NCBI GenBank assembly: GCA_029948255.1 | Contig: JALIZF010001782.1 | Location: 653,501 to 717,500 of the forward strand | Source of the DNA: Telmatactis stephensoni | Taxonomy: Eukaryota > Cnidaria > Anthozoa > Actiniaria > Isophelliidae | Reading direction: 5' to 3' | Length of the DNA: 64,000 bases | Part shown: piece by piece, positions 52,597 to 63,659 of the stretch | Position numbering within the stretch: position 1 is the stretch's first letter | Layout of the letters: each line of letters begins with the position of its first letter | Program-made: the position numbers and the translations under genes | Notes under the pieces: model-generated | Seen by the model: the letters and a program-made list of their open reading frames with translations, nothing else | The model's database searches: none | What the model was told of the DNA's origin: nothing

Positions 52597-53387
52597 CTTT
52601 AACTTTGTAAATAGAACTATCAGTGAAAAAGATATGATTGTAAGTTATTTATAGCTCATGAGTGACAGTAGACAGCATGCACATTCTATTGCTGTTCTGT
52701 TTACTTTTTTAACTTTATAAATAGAATAATCAGTCAAAAAGATATGTAAGTTATTTTTATCACATCAGCAACAGCAGACAGCACATTCTATAGCTGTTCT
52801 GTTTTTAACATTGTAAATAGAACTTTCAGTGAAAAAGATATGCAAGTTATTTATAGATCATGAGTGACTGCAGACAGCACAGTCTATAGCTGTTCTGTTC
52901 TTTGTAAAGTAGAACTATCAGTAAAAGATATATGTAAGTTATTCATAGCTCACAAGCTAAGTGAGAGCTACTACACAGCACACATACTCTATTGCTGTTC
53001 TGTTTTTAACATTAATATTTGTAAATAGAACTATCTGAGTGAAAAAGATATTTATAGCTCATGAGTGACAGACAGCACCTACTTCCCATACCTCACACAG
53101 GAAACCCAATTGAAAATGTTCCTTGTGCACATGTTTTGGTTGTAAATTGCATTGCCTTATATCAAAATGTTGCTGTTCTGTTTACTTTTTTAACTTTGTA
53201 AATAGAATAATCAGTGAAAAAGATATGTAAGTTATTTATATCTCATGAGTGACAGCAGACAGCAATGTCATTATATAGCTGATCTGTTTTTAACATTGTA
53301 AATAGAACTTTCAGTGAAAAAGATATGCAAGTTATTTATAGATCATGAGTGACTGCAGACAGCACAGTCTACTGCTGTTTTGTTTAG

Positions 53388-53529
53388 AGTGATTTTCATC
53401 AGACTGTGAAATAGTAACTTGCTATTAGTGTGTACCAGTCAACAATCAACAAAAGAAAACAATGGAATTAGAATGTACTAGGGTCAGTTAGCTAATAGTA
53501 TAATATTTCACAGTCCAATGAAAATCACT
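53388..53529. mobile_element. MITE copy 2 inside the minisatellite
   Basis: It has the same family, ends and position within the repeat unit as the copy at 52460, so one insertion was probably multiplied with the array. Confidence 0.75.
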
Positions 53530-53640
53530 TTACTTTTTTAACTTTGTAAATAGAACTATCAGTGAAAACAATTTGTAAGTTATCTGTGTAAATAGAAATT
53601 ATAACTTGAAAAGGATTATGTAATTTATTTATAAAAATAC

Positions 53641-54438
53641 TATTACTCACTGAAGTAAACAAAAGCAGTCTATGTCAGTCTATTTTTGTGGACATTGTTT
53701 ATAGCCTTTGCGTCTGTCACTTTTATAGGACTACATTTTTTGTTTGGGTCCATTCAATATCTACCAACAATTTTCTTTTATATTTTTGGAGGCCAGGTGG
53801 GGGTGGGGAATGGTTTGTTGAGGTGGGGGATGCAAATGAAAACCTGTTGAACTCATTCATTTTACTCATACCACCCATTTACTCATTTACTCATACACTA
53901 TAATTCTTGAAGGATTATTTGTTCATTCACTAAAGTCCCCTACCCCCTTCTTCAATGACATTGTTACCTCAGACAATAGCAATAGCATTTTGTTTTATAA
54001 TCATTTTAAACAACATCTGGTTAATGACATGCATGCCAGTCTTGTCTTGGAGTCTTTTCTTGATATGACTAAAGACACACTGAGTCAGATTCTAGCTGAT
54101 TAAGAATCACTGATGCAAATTTGAATGGAAAGAATAATTTATTTCTCTATGCTTACGTACACAATACAGATTGCAGACTTTGATGTAGCCAGCTCTTTTG
54201 TGTGCTGGATATTTATCCACTTTTGAAATCTAATGAACTAGCAAGTAAATGAAATGTATCTATGCAAAGCTATGTTTAATATTTCATACACAAATAATTT
54301 TATTAATTGGTGTTGTGGAAAACTGAAACACCAGAACACTTTATATTGTTATCAACAGCAGAATCAGTGAATCAAGCCTAATGGACCTTCATCAAAATAT
54401 TTGCAAAGATCAGTGAAGTTCTAATTATTATTATATCA
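53641..54438. other. Noncoding stretch left of the hAT element
   Basis: No gene was found. It is AT-rich, with a CTCATT-rich patch near 53850-53890. Confidence 0.35.
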
Positions 54439-57258
54439 CAGAGTTCCCATTAACCCTCAAATGTGCGTCCCCGACGCACAAAAATTGAAATGGACGCATG
54501 CTTTGGGAGCCCTGTGCGTCCCACGGACGCAAGGAAACTGGGCCCACCCAGACTCGCCATCTTGGATAAGTTTTGACGTTTTCCAGCTGTTTTCGATATC
54601 CAGGGAATCCAGCTAGGGGAAAATGGCCGATAATTCAAAAACAAAGAAACGCTATTTCCAAAATAAGTGGCTGAGAGAGTTTAGCTGGCTCATTTACGAA
54701 GACAAAGATAAAAAGATGAAATGTAAAACTTGCGTCGAAGCTTATACCAATCGTCAAAACAAAAACACGATTGCTTTTGCAAGCGGCTCTAAAAACTTTC
54801 AGCGTTCTGCACTTGTTCGACATCAGAAGGGAAATGAACACATAGTTGCCAAAAACATTTTGAACCAAAGAAAATGCTACAAGGTGGCATCAGATAACGT
54901 ACATCAGAAATCGAGCACATCGTTAAAAGCTCAAATTAGAACCGCATTGTTTTTGGCAAAAGAAGATATTTCTGATAGAAAGTTCGATGCATTACTTGAC
55001 TTACAGGTGAGTAATTTTTTATTGTTAATACCTTCATATTTTATAAATCTTAATGTTGTAAGAGACTCGAAAACAGAACTAGTTTGGGATGCGATTCGTT
55101 GCCCAAATTATTATTCATTTTACTGTTTATAATGACGACAATGATTCACTAAAATAATTACAAAATATTGATGGGAAAGCAAGGAAATTAACCTAAAAAT
55201 TCTTTCATAACTTGCTGACTTCTATACTAAATCTTGCATACAAATATCTGCTTAAATTCAACGGCAAAGCTGTGCTTATCAACACAGGGGTCCCCACAGA
55301 AATATTAACAAATGTACTTTTGTTTATATTTTCACTAGAAACGCAATGGATGCAAAGCTCTGGAGGATGGTGGCTGTTATACACACCATTCTATAGCTGC
55401 TGAATTACAACAAAGTATTTCTTATATTTGCAAGGAAGATACATTGAAGAAAGTAAAAGCCAGCCCATACCTTGGCCTCATGCTGGATGAAAGCTTGGAT
55501 ATTGCAGTTCAAAAGAAGATGGCTGTCTTTTTCAAGATACTAGTTGGGGGTAAAGCAAGTATTGAATTTGCTGCAAATATTGAACTGAAAGATGGGAAAG
55601 CAGAAACTATCTATAATGCAATTTTGAACTATCTTGAAGGAATCAATGTGTCAGTAAAAAAGATTTCAGGGTTAGGGACTGATGGAGCTTCAGTGATGAC
55701 AGGTCGTCACAATGGGCTAGCTGTTAGATTGCAAAGGGTTAACAGCCAGATTGTCTCAGTGTGGTGTGTGGCCCACAAACTGGCCCTTGTAGCTCAATGG
55801 GCATCAAAAGGGGTACCATACCTTGTTAAATATCAGGAAACACTTATTGCAATTTTCAACTTTTTCAAGTACTCTGCAGTTAGATACAACAAGCTTAGAG
55901 AATTAAAGAATCTTATGCTTGTAAAGGTGAAGCGCTTCAAGAAACCCACACAAGTTCGGTGGCTGTCTACGCATGAAGCAGTACAGGCACTGTATTCTGC
56001 CTGGACAGTCCTCATTTTATCCTTAGAGCATGAAGCAGCTACTGATAACTCAAACGGAGCTAATAAAGCTAGAGGTATTCTTAGAGAGGTTAAAACCTTT
56101 GTTTTCATTGCAACCACATGCCTCCTAGATGACATCCTTAGTGTGATCACCAAATGTAGCAAGGTTTTTCAAAAGGATGTCATAGATATTGATCAAATGC
56201 AGTCCATGTTAACAGCAACCACAGAAACCATCAAGGCTATGAAAGACCATCCTGCTGAACGACTACAAACCCTTCTAACTGACATGGAAAACAACAATAG
56301 CACGCACAAGGGAACTAGAGTAAAGGATTTCAATCAACTTCAGCTAAATCGCTTCAACAAGATCAAGAAAGACTTTATTAACAATATCATCAGTCAAACA
56401 AAAGAAAGATTTCCAGAAAATGACATGCAAGTGCTCAAAGACTTGAATACAGTTCTCAACCCCTCTAAAGTTCCACAGTTGGCTGCTGACTTAAGAAACC
56501 ATGGACTTGACTCCCTTGAGCGCCTGATTGACAAGTATTCTGGAAGTGAAGGTGTGGATGGTGAAATTGATGCAGATGATGCAAGAAACTCATTTCTGCA
56601 GTTCAAATATTTTCTAAATACCAATAGAGATAAGTCCTTGTCAAGCCTTTGTGAGACTCTTATGAATCCTGGTGCCAACTATGCAGATGTATTTCCTTCC
56701 TTTGTTACTTTAGCACAGATATTAATGACAATCCCTATCACTTCTGTGCCATGTGAAAGGGGCTTTTCTACACAGAACAGAATTCACAACTCAATCAGAA
56801 ATAAGCTTAGTCCAGAGGCAGTTGAATGTAAAATGCGCATCACTAATGCTGCAAAGCAGCCCAGCTTTGATAAAGAAAGTGTGTGTGACGAGCAGTGCAG
56901 AAATTCCAAGATCTTAAGAAAAGAAGAAAGTGGAACTTTGCATTGAGGCAACTACACTTTGATCTTCTTTTCTTTCTTTAAATTTAAATTAACATTATAA
57001 TACACAGTACATAATAAATTCTTTCTAAGTTAGGTTTCATGAACTAGCTGAACTAGAATGTTCTTGTGTTTTTTTTGTGTGTGTGTGTTTATTGTTGTGG
57101 TTGATTAAAAGCAATATAATAATCTTAATATGTTTACATAATCTTAATGTTGTTTACATAACTTCTCATGTGGACCCTTAAAAATTGATAAGGACTCCCA
57201 GATTAACATGCCTGAGGGTCCCAAGGACAACTTGTTTCAAAATCTAGTGGGAACTCTG
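54439..57258 (+). mobile_element. hAT transposon, apparently complete
   Basis: This 2820-bp element has terminal inverted repeats beginning CAGAGTTCCCAYTA. The shared bases ATATCA abut both ends (54433-54438 and 57259-57264), consistent with an 8-bp hAT target duplication that has lost or changed two bases. It contains one two-exon transposase gene with no visible break. Confidence 0.85.
54623..56946 (+). CDS. hAT transposase, ZNF862-like, two exons
   Basis: Exon 1 (54623-55006) and exon 2 (55339-56946) join in phase 0 across GTGAGT/CACTAG to give about 663 residues with no stop. Residues 15-75 form a TTF/BED-type zinc finger (MKCKTC...VRHQKGNEH). The RNase H-like core has GLMLDESLDI (first Asp) and GLGTDGASVMTGRHNG (second Asp), with CVAHKLAL and RWLSTHEAV typical of the ZNF862/DUF4371 branch. 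The C-terminal hAT dimerisation region has SVPCERGFSTQNRI. It is the least damaged coding sequence in the window and could be functional. Confidence 0.9.
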
Positions 57259-57996
57259 ATATCAAAAATAACGAAACCTTGTTTATTCTCATGTCATGCC
57301 CCATGCAGTCTGATCTCTACCCTTGGAAAATATCATGTGAGTCTGTTACATGTATGCAAAATATTTACAGCTCTGCACACCCTGAAACTGTTGCCAATCA
57401 TAGAATTGAAAGCATGAGATGCAATGAGATGTCTGATACTATCATAACTCAGAGGTCTGGTCATAACTATAGGCCTTTTCCAATTTGATAAAGAAATTTT
57501 AGCTAACACCAAATAACTCTATTTTAATTGTTCTAGACTAATCAAGATTCTAGAGTTATAAAACCTAAAATTTATTTTATCAAATTAACAAAGAACTTTG
57601 CACTTGTGTACAAATACAATAAAGGAGAAATTACAGTAAGTATAAAGCTGAAGTTTGTGATCAATTAGTAATAGTCTAATAGTGGTTAATTATGAAAGCA
57701 TTATAGCAACAACAAACAGATGTCATGCAATGACTGCTGTAGTTATAGACTGAAAATACGAATTAGAACAGGACTTTTGTTTGGTCACTAATGCTTGATA
57801 AATAAATCTCTTTACAGATTAAGGAGGAAAAGTATTAGACGAGAGTTAAGTATCAGTTTGTAGTAATTACTGACAGACGTAAGTTTATACAGTTTTGGTC
57901 AAGAATCCAAACATTTCAAGTTCAGTCCAAGAGTGTCAAGGTTAGTGATGAGCTGAAGCTAATTGTGTTGTGGTGTCCCACAAATGTTCCACTCAC
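57259..57996. other. Gap with an inverted gene fragment
   Basis: No complete gene was found. On the plus strand 57583-57641 encodes TKNFALVYKYNKGEITVS, nearly the same as the C-terminal TKDFAFVYKYRKGELTVS of the minus-strand gene that ends at 57997. This is an inverted partial duplicate. Confidence 0.6.
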
Positions 57997-58681
57997 CAAA
58001 ATTATAGCTTACTGTAAGTTCTCCTTTTCGGTATTTGTAGACAAAGGCAAAGTCCTTGGTCTCTTCAACAAGAACCACAACTTTGTGACCAGATCTCAAG
58101 CCTGATGACAACTTTCTCCTCAAAAAATCGATCACTTCTGGACCCGTCAAGCCAGTCAAAAGACAGAACAGTTCTTTAACCAGCCGAATAGTTGTAAAAG
58201 AAATGATCTCGCAAGATTTATTTCTACGGTGGAAGCAATATGGAGGTGCAAAGCCGTCAGAACTGCGTACAACGCTAACGAGAACATCAAATAACGATCG
58301 TGGAATTGATCTGTGGATCTCGGCATAGAAGGGTCGACGAAGCGATCTACGACCAGTAAGATGACGAGAAATGCATTTCAGCCACATTTTCGCCTCATCT
58401 TGGATGACGACCCCAGCATGGATGCGCCTATCGAGCAGAGATCTTGCGCTCGTCCCATTTTCACTGAACTTCCACAAAGCCAGTAGCTCTGGTATAGCTG
58501 ACTCAATAAAGCGATTCTTCCTTTCAACCTCAGTATCTGGAACAGGAAGGCTAAAAAGACATCGCCTCAGTTTCTTGGAAATATCTTCATGGACTTCCTG
58601 TTTCTCCGCTCCTACACTTGATTCATCGTCGCTGTTTTGAACTTCACTGATCACCTGTTCTAACTTCAAAAAAGCCGCCAT
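57997..58681 (-). CDS. Second gene of the giant element, unknown function
   Basis: On the minus strand the ATG at 58681 (MAAFLKLEQVISEVQNSDD) opens about 228 residues, ending at a strong donor (TTTGGTGAGT) at 57996. Without splicing the frame stops at 57959. An upstream ATG at 58759 lies in the terminal repeat and is less likely. The acidic N-terminus is followed by a basic body (SRHLTGRRSLRRPFYAEI) and LRSGHKVVVLVEET. I do not recognise it. It is transcribed inward from the right end, opposite the transposase, like the second genes of CACTA elements, which help bind the termini. Confidence 0.6.
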
Positions 58682-58763
58682 GATAGATAGTTTTAAGCGT
58701 GCTACCGCTGAACACAAATAATGGCGAACACTGTCGATTTCGCGTGTCGTTTTGGCCACCGTG

Positions 58764-58885
58764 TCCTAGGCCATAGCAACATTACTGTAAATCACTTAAA
58801 CAAGAGTGGTCTGCACCTGAATAGGAAAGGTAACTCTATTTTATTTGATAATTTTAAATCGCATGTTAACCAAAAGTTAGCCTAA
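58764..58885 (+). pseudogene. LINE ORF1 C-terminus after the insertion
   Basis: Starting at the second TCC, the frame reads through SNITVNHLNKSGLHLN and GNSILFDNF to a TAA at 58883-58885. It is in phase with 45399-45798 when the giant element and one TCC are removed. The LHLN motif is the usual end of LINE esterase ORF1. Confidence 0.85.
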
Positions 58886-58892
58886 TATAATT

Positions 58893-60558
58893 ATCGAAGT
58901 AACTGATGTCACTGTCGATGGCAATCCAAACGAGTCTCAAATTGTTGAAAAGGCTGGGCTAGATTTCTACCTTCCAAAACTGAAAGGATTTAAAATTGCC
59001 TCATTCACACATTGTTAGCCTTCTGAAACACTTAGATGAAATTAGGTTGAGAATGCACAACCAAGTCCTCAATGTACTTGCCCTGAACGAAACTTGCCTC
59101 GATTCAACAGTTACGGATAATGAAATTGCAATCGATGGTTACACTGTTATTAGAAGAGATCGAACACGATTTGTAGGTGGTGTAGCAATGTATGTACGTA
59201 ACACAATTGACTACAAAGTACGCAAGGACCTTGCCGGTGAAAACCTTGAATTTCTTTGTCTTGAATTTAGAAAAGCAAACATAAGACCACTTTTAATAAG
59301 TTCCTGGTATACACCCCCAAATTCTACGGTTGACATATTTGATAAATTTGAAAGTATCCTAGGCAAAATTGAATCCGAGGGTATTGAATCTAGTATTATT
59401 GGTGATTTAAATTGTAACTACTTAAACAATAATGACAACTGCACGAAGCATTTAAAAGCTCTATGTCAATTGTATCAATATACTCAATTGATTGATAAAC
59501 CTACTAGAGTTACGGACAGTTCCTCCACTCTTATTGATCTTTTCCTCACTAACAAGCCGAACAACTTTTCATCTCCTGGTGTTAGTGATGTGGGAATCAG
59601 TGATCATAGTTTAATTTATGTGGCAAGAAAACACTTAAGCCCTAAATCGTTCCCGAGAGTTATTCATTTTAGGCAATACAAGAAATTCCAACCTGATTTT
59701 TTTACCAATGATATTGCCTTAATTAACTGGTCTTCGGTCGAAGAAATTTCTGATCCTACTCAGGCATGGGAGATTTGGAAAGCACTTCTGCTCTCAGTAA
59801 TTGACTTTTATGCACCTGTTAAGAAAAAAAGAGTTCGGAACTCAACTGCTCCCTGGTTAACTCCAGAGATCAAGAAATTGATGTGGGAAAGGGATCACGT
59901 TAAAAGAATTGCCGTAACTACTAGTAACCAAAATAAATGGGCTGAGTATAGAAGTCTCAAAAATCAAGTAAACCATCAAATCAAAGCCACCAAAACTAGG
60001 TATTTTCAATCATATTTCTCTGAGAACCAAGGAAATGTTAAAGATACCTGGAAAGGTATTAATTCAATACTTTCACGTAAGAGAAAGATAACTAAAATTA
60101 CAAACCTTAGAAAAGGCAATGTAGAGATTAGCAATCAACTTGAGATCAGCAATGCGTTTAATAATCACTTCACAGATATAGGTCCAAATCTGGCGTCTAA
60201 AATTGTCACCCCAAATACAACATTTGCTAAATATATGTGTCGAGTAGAAACTTCTTTTCTACTGAAAGAATTGACTACTGAAGAGGTTATTAAGCTTGTT
60301 GAAAAACTTCCATCTGGCAAAAGCAAGGGTCTTGACGGCATCCCTACGCGACTCATTAAGTTAGCCATACCTTATGTTGCCTCTTCATTAACGCAGTTAT
60401 TGCAACAGGGTGCTTCCCCAGGGACTGGAAAAAGGCTAGAGTTTCCCCAATCAAACAAACAAACAAACAAACAAATACTGTTCTTAATAATTATTGCATA
60501 TCTTATGTCCAGTGTCATGCTATTAAAAAGTGTTGTGCCTATAAGTGTAATAAATTGA
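58893..60558 (+). pseudogene. LINE ORF2: AP endonuclease and partial RT
   Basis: Coding character starts near 58893 (VTDVTVDGNPNESQ, then LPKLKGFKIA), and a frameshift near 59000 moves it to the frame open to 60558. Endonuclease motifs: LALNETCLD (Glu), SSIIGDLNCNYL (Asp/Asn) and VGISDHSLIYV (Asp-His). RT begins with LPSGKSKGLDGIPTRLIK and ends near 60445, where a frameshift and a (CAAA)n run destroy it; the catalytic FADD box is absent. There is no real ATG at the long frame's start. Confidence 0.85.
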
Positions 60559-60599
60559 TCAATAAAATTTATATCAATCACCTGAAAAAAAAACATAAT

Positions 60600-61478
60600 A
60601 TTTCAGAGAAGTAAGCCACCTGGGCAAAAACACAACATCTTGTATGGCTTTAAAGGGTTTTGAATCCATTTGCAAATACTTCTTCTCTTTCTCTAAATCT
60701 GTAAGGGGTCCATGGGCACATTTACCATCAGCCCACTCATGCTCTCCACAAATATGATGAATCACTCCAATCCAAGCATCCTAAAATGCAAAATGCTTAA
60801 AGTCAAATTTTAATTATTATCCAATCTCATTTTCACTGCTTTCATGTTTCCAATCTCATTTTCACTGCTTTCATGTTACATAATATAGTTTATATTAAAA
60901 CCTGAAGTTTTTTGGACTGTCACACATTTATTGTGAAAGTTATAGACATCATGAATAACAGTGATCATAATTTAATAAGATAAATAAAGGTTTCATAAAT
61001 ATTGAGTTTATTCTTCGGACTGAATGAAAGAAATTTAAATGTTTGTGTAAATATAAAAAAATGAACAAGAACACTCAGGCCACATTTTTAACTATGAAAT
61101 AAACATATGATCACTGTGTGATTTAAATTTACCAACACAAAACCAGTGACATATCTTCAGTTGTTTACATATGATATTGTTATGAAAAGGTTTTTACCTT
61201 CAAAACCTCTTCATTTCCATGGCTAATTTCAGCGCAATGCCAGAAGTGATTTCTTATTGGTTCAATCCAATCTTTGACGGCTTCATTTCCTTTGATCTTG
61301 GAAGCCTGTGACACATACAAGAAATTTATTAAAGCTTATGGAAGTTTTTTTTCAAGAAAAATTTCATGAAGAATCAAGTATTCCAATATACCTTTGTTAG
61401 CTTTGCTGTAAGTTTGCATGATTTGTGCCAGATGTCCAAGGAATGGAACAACTGCTCTAGTTCTGCTTTATGCATACC
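60600..61478 (-). CDS. Three exons of an unrecognised gene (HHICGEHEW motif)
   Basis: Minus-strand pieces: about 61478-61390 (KAELEQLFHSLDIWHKSCKL), about 61308-61206 (AVKDWIEPIRNHFWHCAEIS) and about 60780-60600 (WIGVIHHICGEHEWADGKC), each next to plausible GT/AG sites. The conserved His/Cys/Trp pattern (NHFWHC, HHxCxEHEW) suggests a zinc-binding domain that I remember from uncharacterised invertebrate proteins, possibly transposon-derived. The 3' part is cut off at the LINE's right edge near 60600. Confidence 0.5.
60828..60885. repeat. Tandem duplication of about 28 bp
   Basis: CCAATCTCATTTTCACTGC followed by TTTCATGTT occurs twice in succession in an intron of the minus-strand gene. Confidence 0.8.
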
Positions 61479-61542
61479 TATTGACAAAATAATGGAAGTT
61501 GAACAATGCAGTGTATATAGTATTTATTAGATCACTGAACTA

Positions 61543-61779
61543 GAGCAAATGCAGGAAGACCACGAAATAAAAATAAATAAATAAAATACGTCTAGCAAAT
61601 AGTAGCTATCATTAGTGACAACTTGTCAGTATCACTCAACCATTTTATGAAAGGCCGTCATTGTATTTATCATTGTTTGATTGAGTTCTGGTTGAGTGAT
61701 ACAGATAATTTATCACTAAATAGCTACTATTTGTCAGTGTTTAGTTTGTGTTTATTTCATGGTTTTCCTGTGTTTGCTG
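61543..61779. mobile_element. MITE with long imperfect inverted ends
   Basis: The left end AGCAAATGCAGGAAGACCAC and the inner CAAATAGTAGCTAT and GTATCACTCAACCA are mirrored on the right (TGGTTGAGTGATAC, ATAGCTACTATTTG, CCTGTGTTTGCT). It is noncoding. Confidence 0.75.
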
Positions 61780-61849
61780 TATTTGTCAGAGATTATTAAG
61801 GACTAGTAACACTTATTTGGACTGCTTTACTGATTCTAAGTAAGCCAAA

Positions 61850-62150
61850 TGTGACCCTGTTTGCGAAAACTGGGCTTAACGAAATTAGCGTTTAAGTGCG
61901 TTTTCCACGCTTCTGAACGCATTGTAATGCATTGAAAATGTTCCTCAACGATCTGATAGAACGTTGAAATCAAATTGATAGTACTGCTCAACGAATTGAC
62001 TTTGATCTTGATAACAGGAATGCGTTGCCAACGTTCAACCCAACGATGAAAATGCATTGGATGAGATTGTCTGAACGCTTGAAAATGGTTAATAACGTTT
62101 GATTATGTTTTAAATAGCATTACCAACGTTGTTCACCTTCAATTTAACAA
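61850..62150. repeat. Degenerate AACG-rich repeat array, left
   Basis: Short units around GAACGCATTGAAAATG and CTCAACGATCTGA repeat loosely. A similar array in the opposite sense occupies 63660-64000, so this may be a terminal array of a larger foldback-type element. Confidence 0.45.
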
Positions 62151-63659
62151 AACATTAAAAATGCATTTGGAATGTCCAGTCAGATATGATCAGTAGATTC
62201 TGAAAATGTCTCAATAAATCAATTAATCGAATCGGATAGAAAACTAGCATTATAATTAACTGGAACTGTACAATTTGATTGTCCTGATACTGCAAATGTA
62301 CGAAGATGCAAATTTGAATCATGAAACTTGTTTGGTAAATCTAGTCTAGTCTGACGTGCTGCGTTAGCCGATACCGCGTGCAATCCCTTTGTACGCTAAT
62401 AGTGATGAGCTGTCAAAAAGCTTTCAAGTCGCGGTCATGTTTTCAACTGCTTGATCATGAAGTCACACAGAAATCTTTTGAAGGTCCCGCTTTCCCATGG
62501 ACTTGAGCTTTCTTGATGAGCCATTCACACACGAAATGATCTCAGAATTTAGAGCCTCTTGTGAACCCAATAATTATTTGAGTCAGGTGAGTGCCGTTTT
62601 ATAATAAAAGACGGAACGAGACAACACTAGGGCTTGTCATTGCCTTCCGACGTTTAAAGCGACAAGACGATAAATAATTTAGCGCTAGATAAAACAAACA
62701 ACCCAAAAAAATTTCAGAAAGACTCTAAAGCATAGAAATATTGTCTTTAGATGGTATATCACAGCAAATAATTATTTTGGAATCACAAAATAATTATTTT
62801 GGAATTATTCAATTCTTCGTAATTATAATTTTTAGTACTATGATTGACATGTGAATAACCAAACATACTGAATTCCAAAGAGACTTATTCACCAAAAGAA
62901 TACTATGATTGGAGAAAGTAAAAATACTTAACAGAAGAGGGTATTCTAGTTCAGTAAGGTGGATTGCAGAAGTCTGAAAATTTTCATTGATTCAAGCTGA
63001 GCCGTGCGTTTTGTAACATCTATCGACACATGCATTTACCGCCAACACGTTAATCTTTACTGATCTTCTTGAACTCAGGCAAATAGCAGTAATCTAACAG
63101 TTCTCAGTAGATTTTAAACCCATTGTTTTTATTTATTCTTTGTCAACTACTTCAAACTAAATAATCATTTTCTTTTAACGGTTTAGACTCCTTCGCAGTC
63201 ATTTTAGTCTCGTCACGCCAGGCGAATCCTTAACACAACCATGCGTGACGAGACTAAACATGGTTCATTTTCTCACTTTCTCGTTAATTAAGAAGAAAAA
63301 TCGTTTATTTCGTTTAACTAGATGTGTTTTATTTACTTAAACGAATCCGTGCTGCTCTGGATATTACAGTAACACAATTTTTGAAACTTCAAATTGGTTG
63401 AATCGTCAGTCTCCCAATTCTAAACGCAATCTTTAACACTTCTTCTTTAATGTGAATTTGTTTCAAGTACGAATGAAATCAATCAAAGTTTTAAACTTAA
63501 TCTGATTAGCATCTTCTCAAACACACTGTAAATGTTTATTGAATTTTCCCTCACTTAATTCATTTGAGTGTAATTTATTACCTGAAAACACAAAATATTT
63601 ATTTATTTATTTAAGTACGATTTAGTGTTTTCAACACAGACGCATTTGACAGAAGAGTA
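62151..63659. other. Noncoding region between the AACG arrays
   Basis: No gene was found. TTTTAGTCTCGTCACGC (63202-63218) and GCGTGACGAGACTAAA (63243-63258) form a perfect 16-bp stem, a small foldback repeat. Confidence 0.5.

Larger units (their letters stand above)
52100..53640. repeat. Degenerate minisatellite, unit about 100-110 bp
   Basis: Around ten units share AACTTTGTAAATAGAACTAT, AAAGATATGTAAGTTATTTA, CTCATGAGTGACAG and AGCACAGTCTATTGCTG in that order, with small gaps. Two units (about 52460 and 53388) carry the same MITE at the same position. It is noncoding. Confidence 0.9.
45799..58763. mobile_element. Giant CMC-like DNA transposon, 12,965 bp
   Basis: The terminal inverted repeats begin CACGGTGGCCAAAA; the next 20-odd bases also match in part (AAATCGACARTGTT). 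It is flanked by TCC at 45796-45798 and 58764-58766. Joining the flanks with one TCC restores the LINE ORF1 frame exactly, which proves both ends. CAC termini with a 3-bp duplication fit the CACTA/EnSpm side of the CMC superfamily. It encodes a DDE transposase left and a divergent gene right, and has collected a TTAA insert, a SINE, a minisatellite and a complete hAT. Confidence 0.88.
45395..60590 (+). mobile_element. APE-type LINE, split by the giant transposon
   Basis: The LINE parts are about 45395-45798 and 58764-60590. ORF1 has an SGNH-esterase domain and ORF2 an AP-endonuclease and the start of RT, as in CR1/L2-group LINEs. It is 5' truncated and RT is cut short near 60450, where a (CAAA)n run occurs. 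A short A-tract at about 60584-60592 may be its 3' tail. The 12,965-bp insert lies inside ORF1. Confidence 0.8.

Noticed and set aside
52100..53640. CRISPR-like array
   Set aside because: Units are long, degenerate, contiguous and carry MITEs; there are no uniform spacers, and the genome is eukaryotic.
46187..58681. The hAT gene as cargo acquired by the giant element for its own use
   Set aside because: The gene has its own CAG-type inverted ends and flanking repeated bases, so it is a separate nested transposon.
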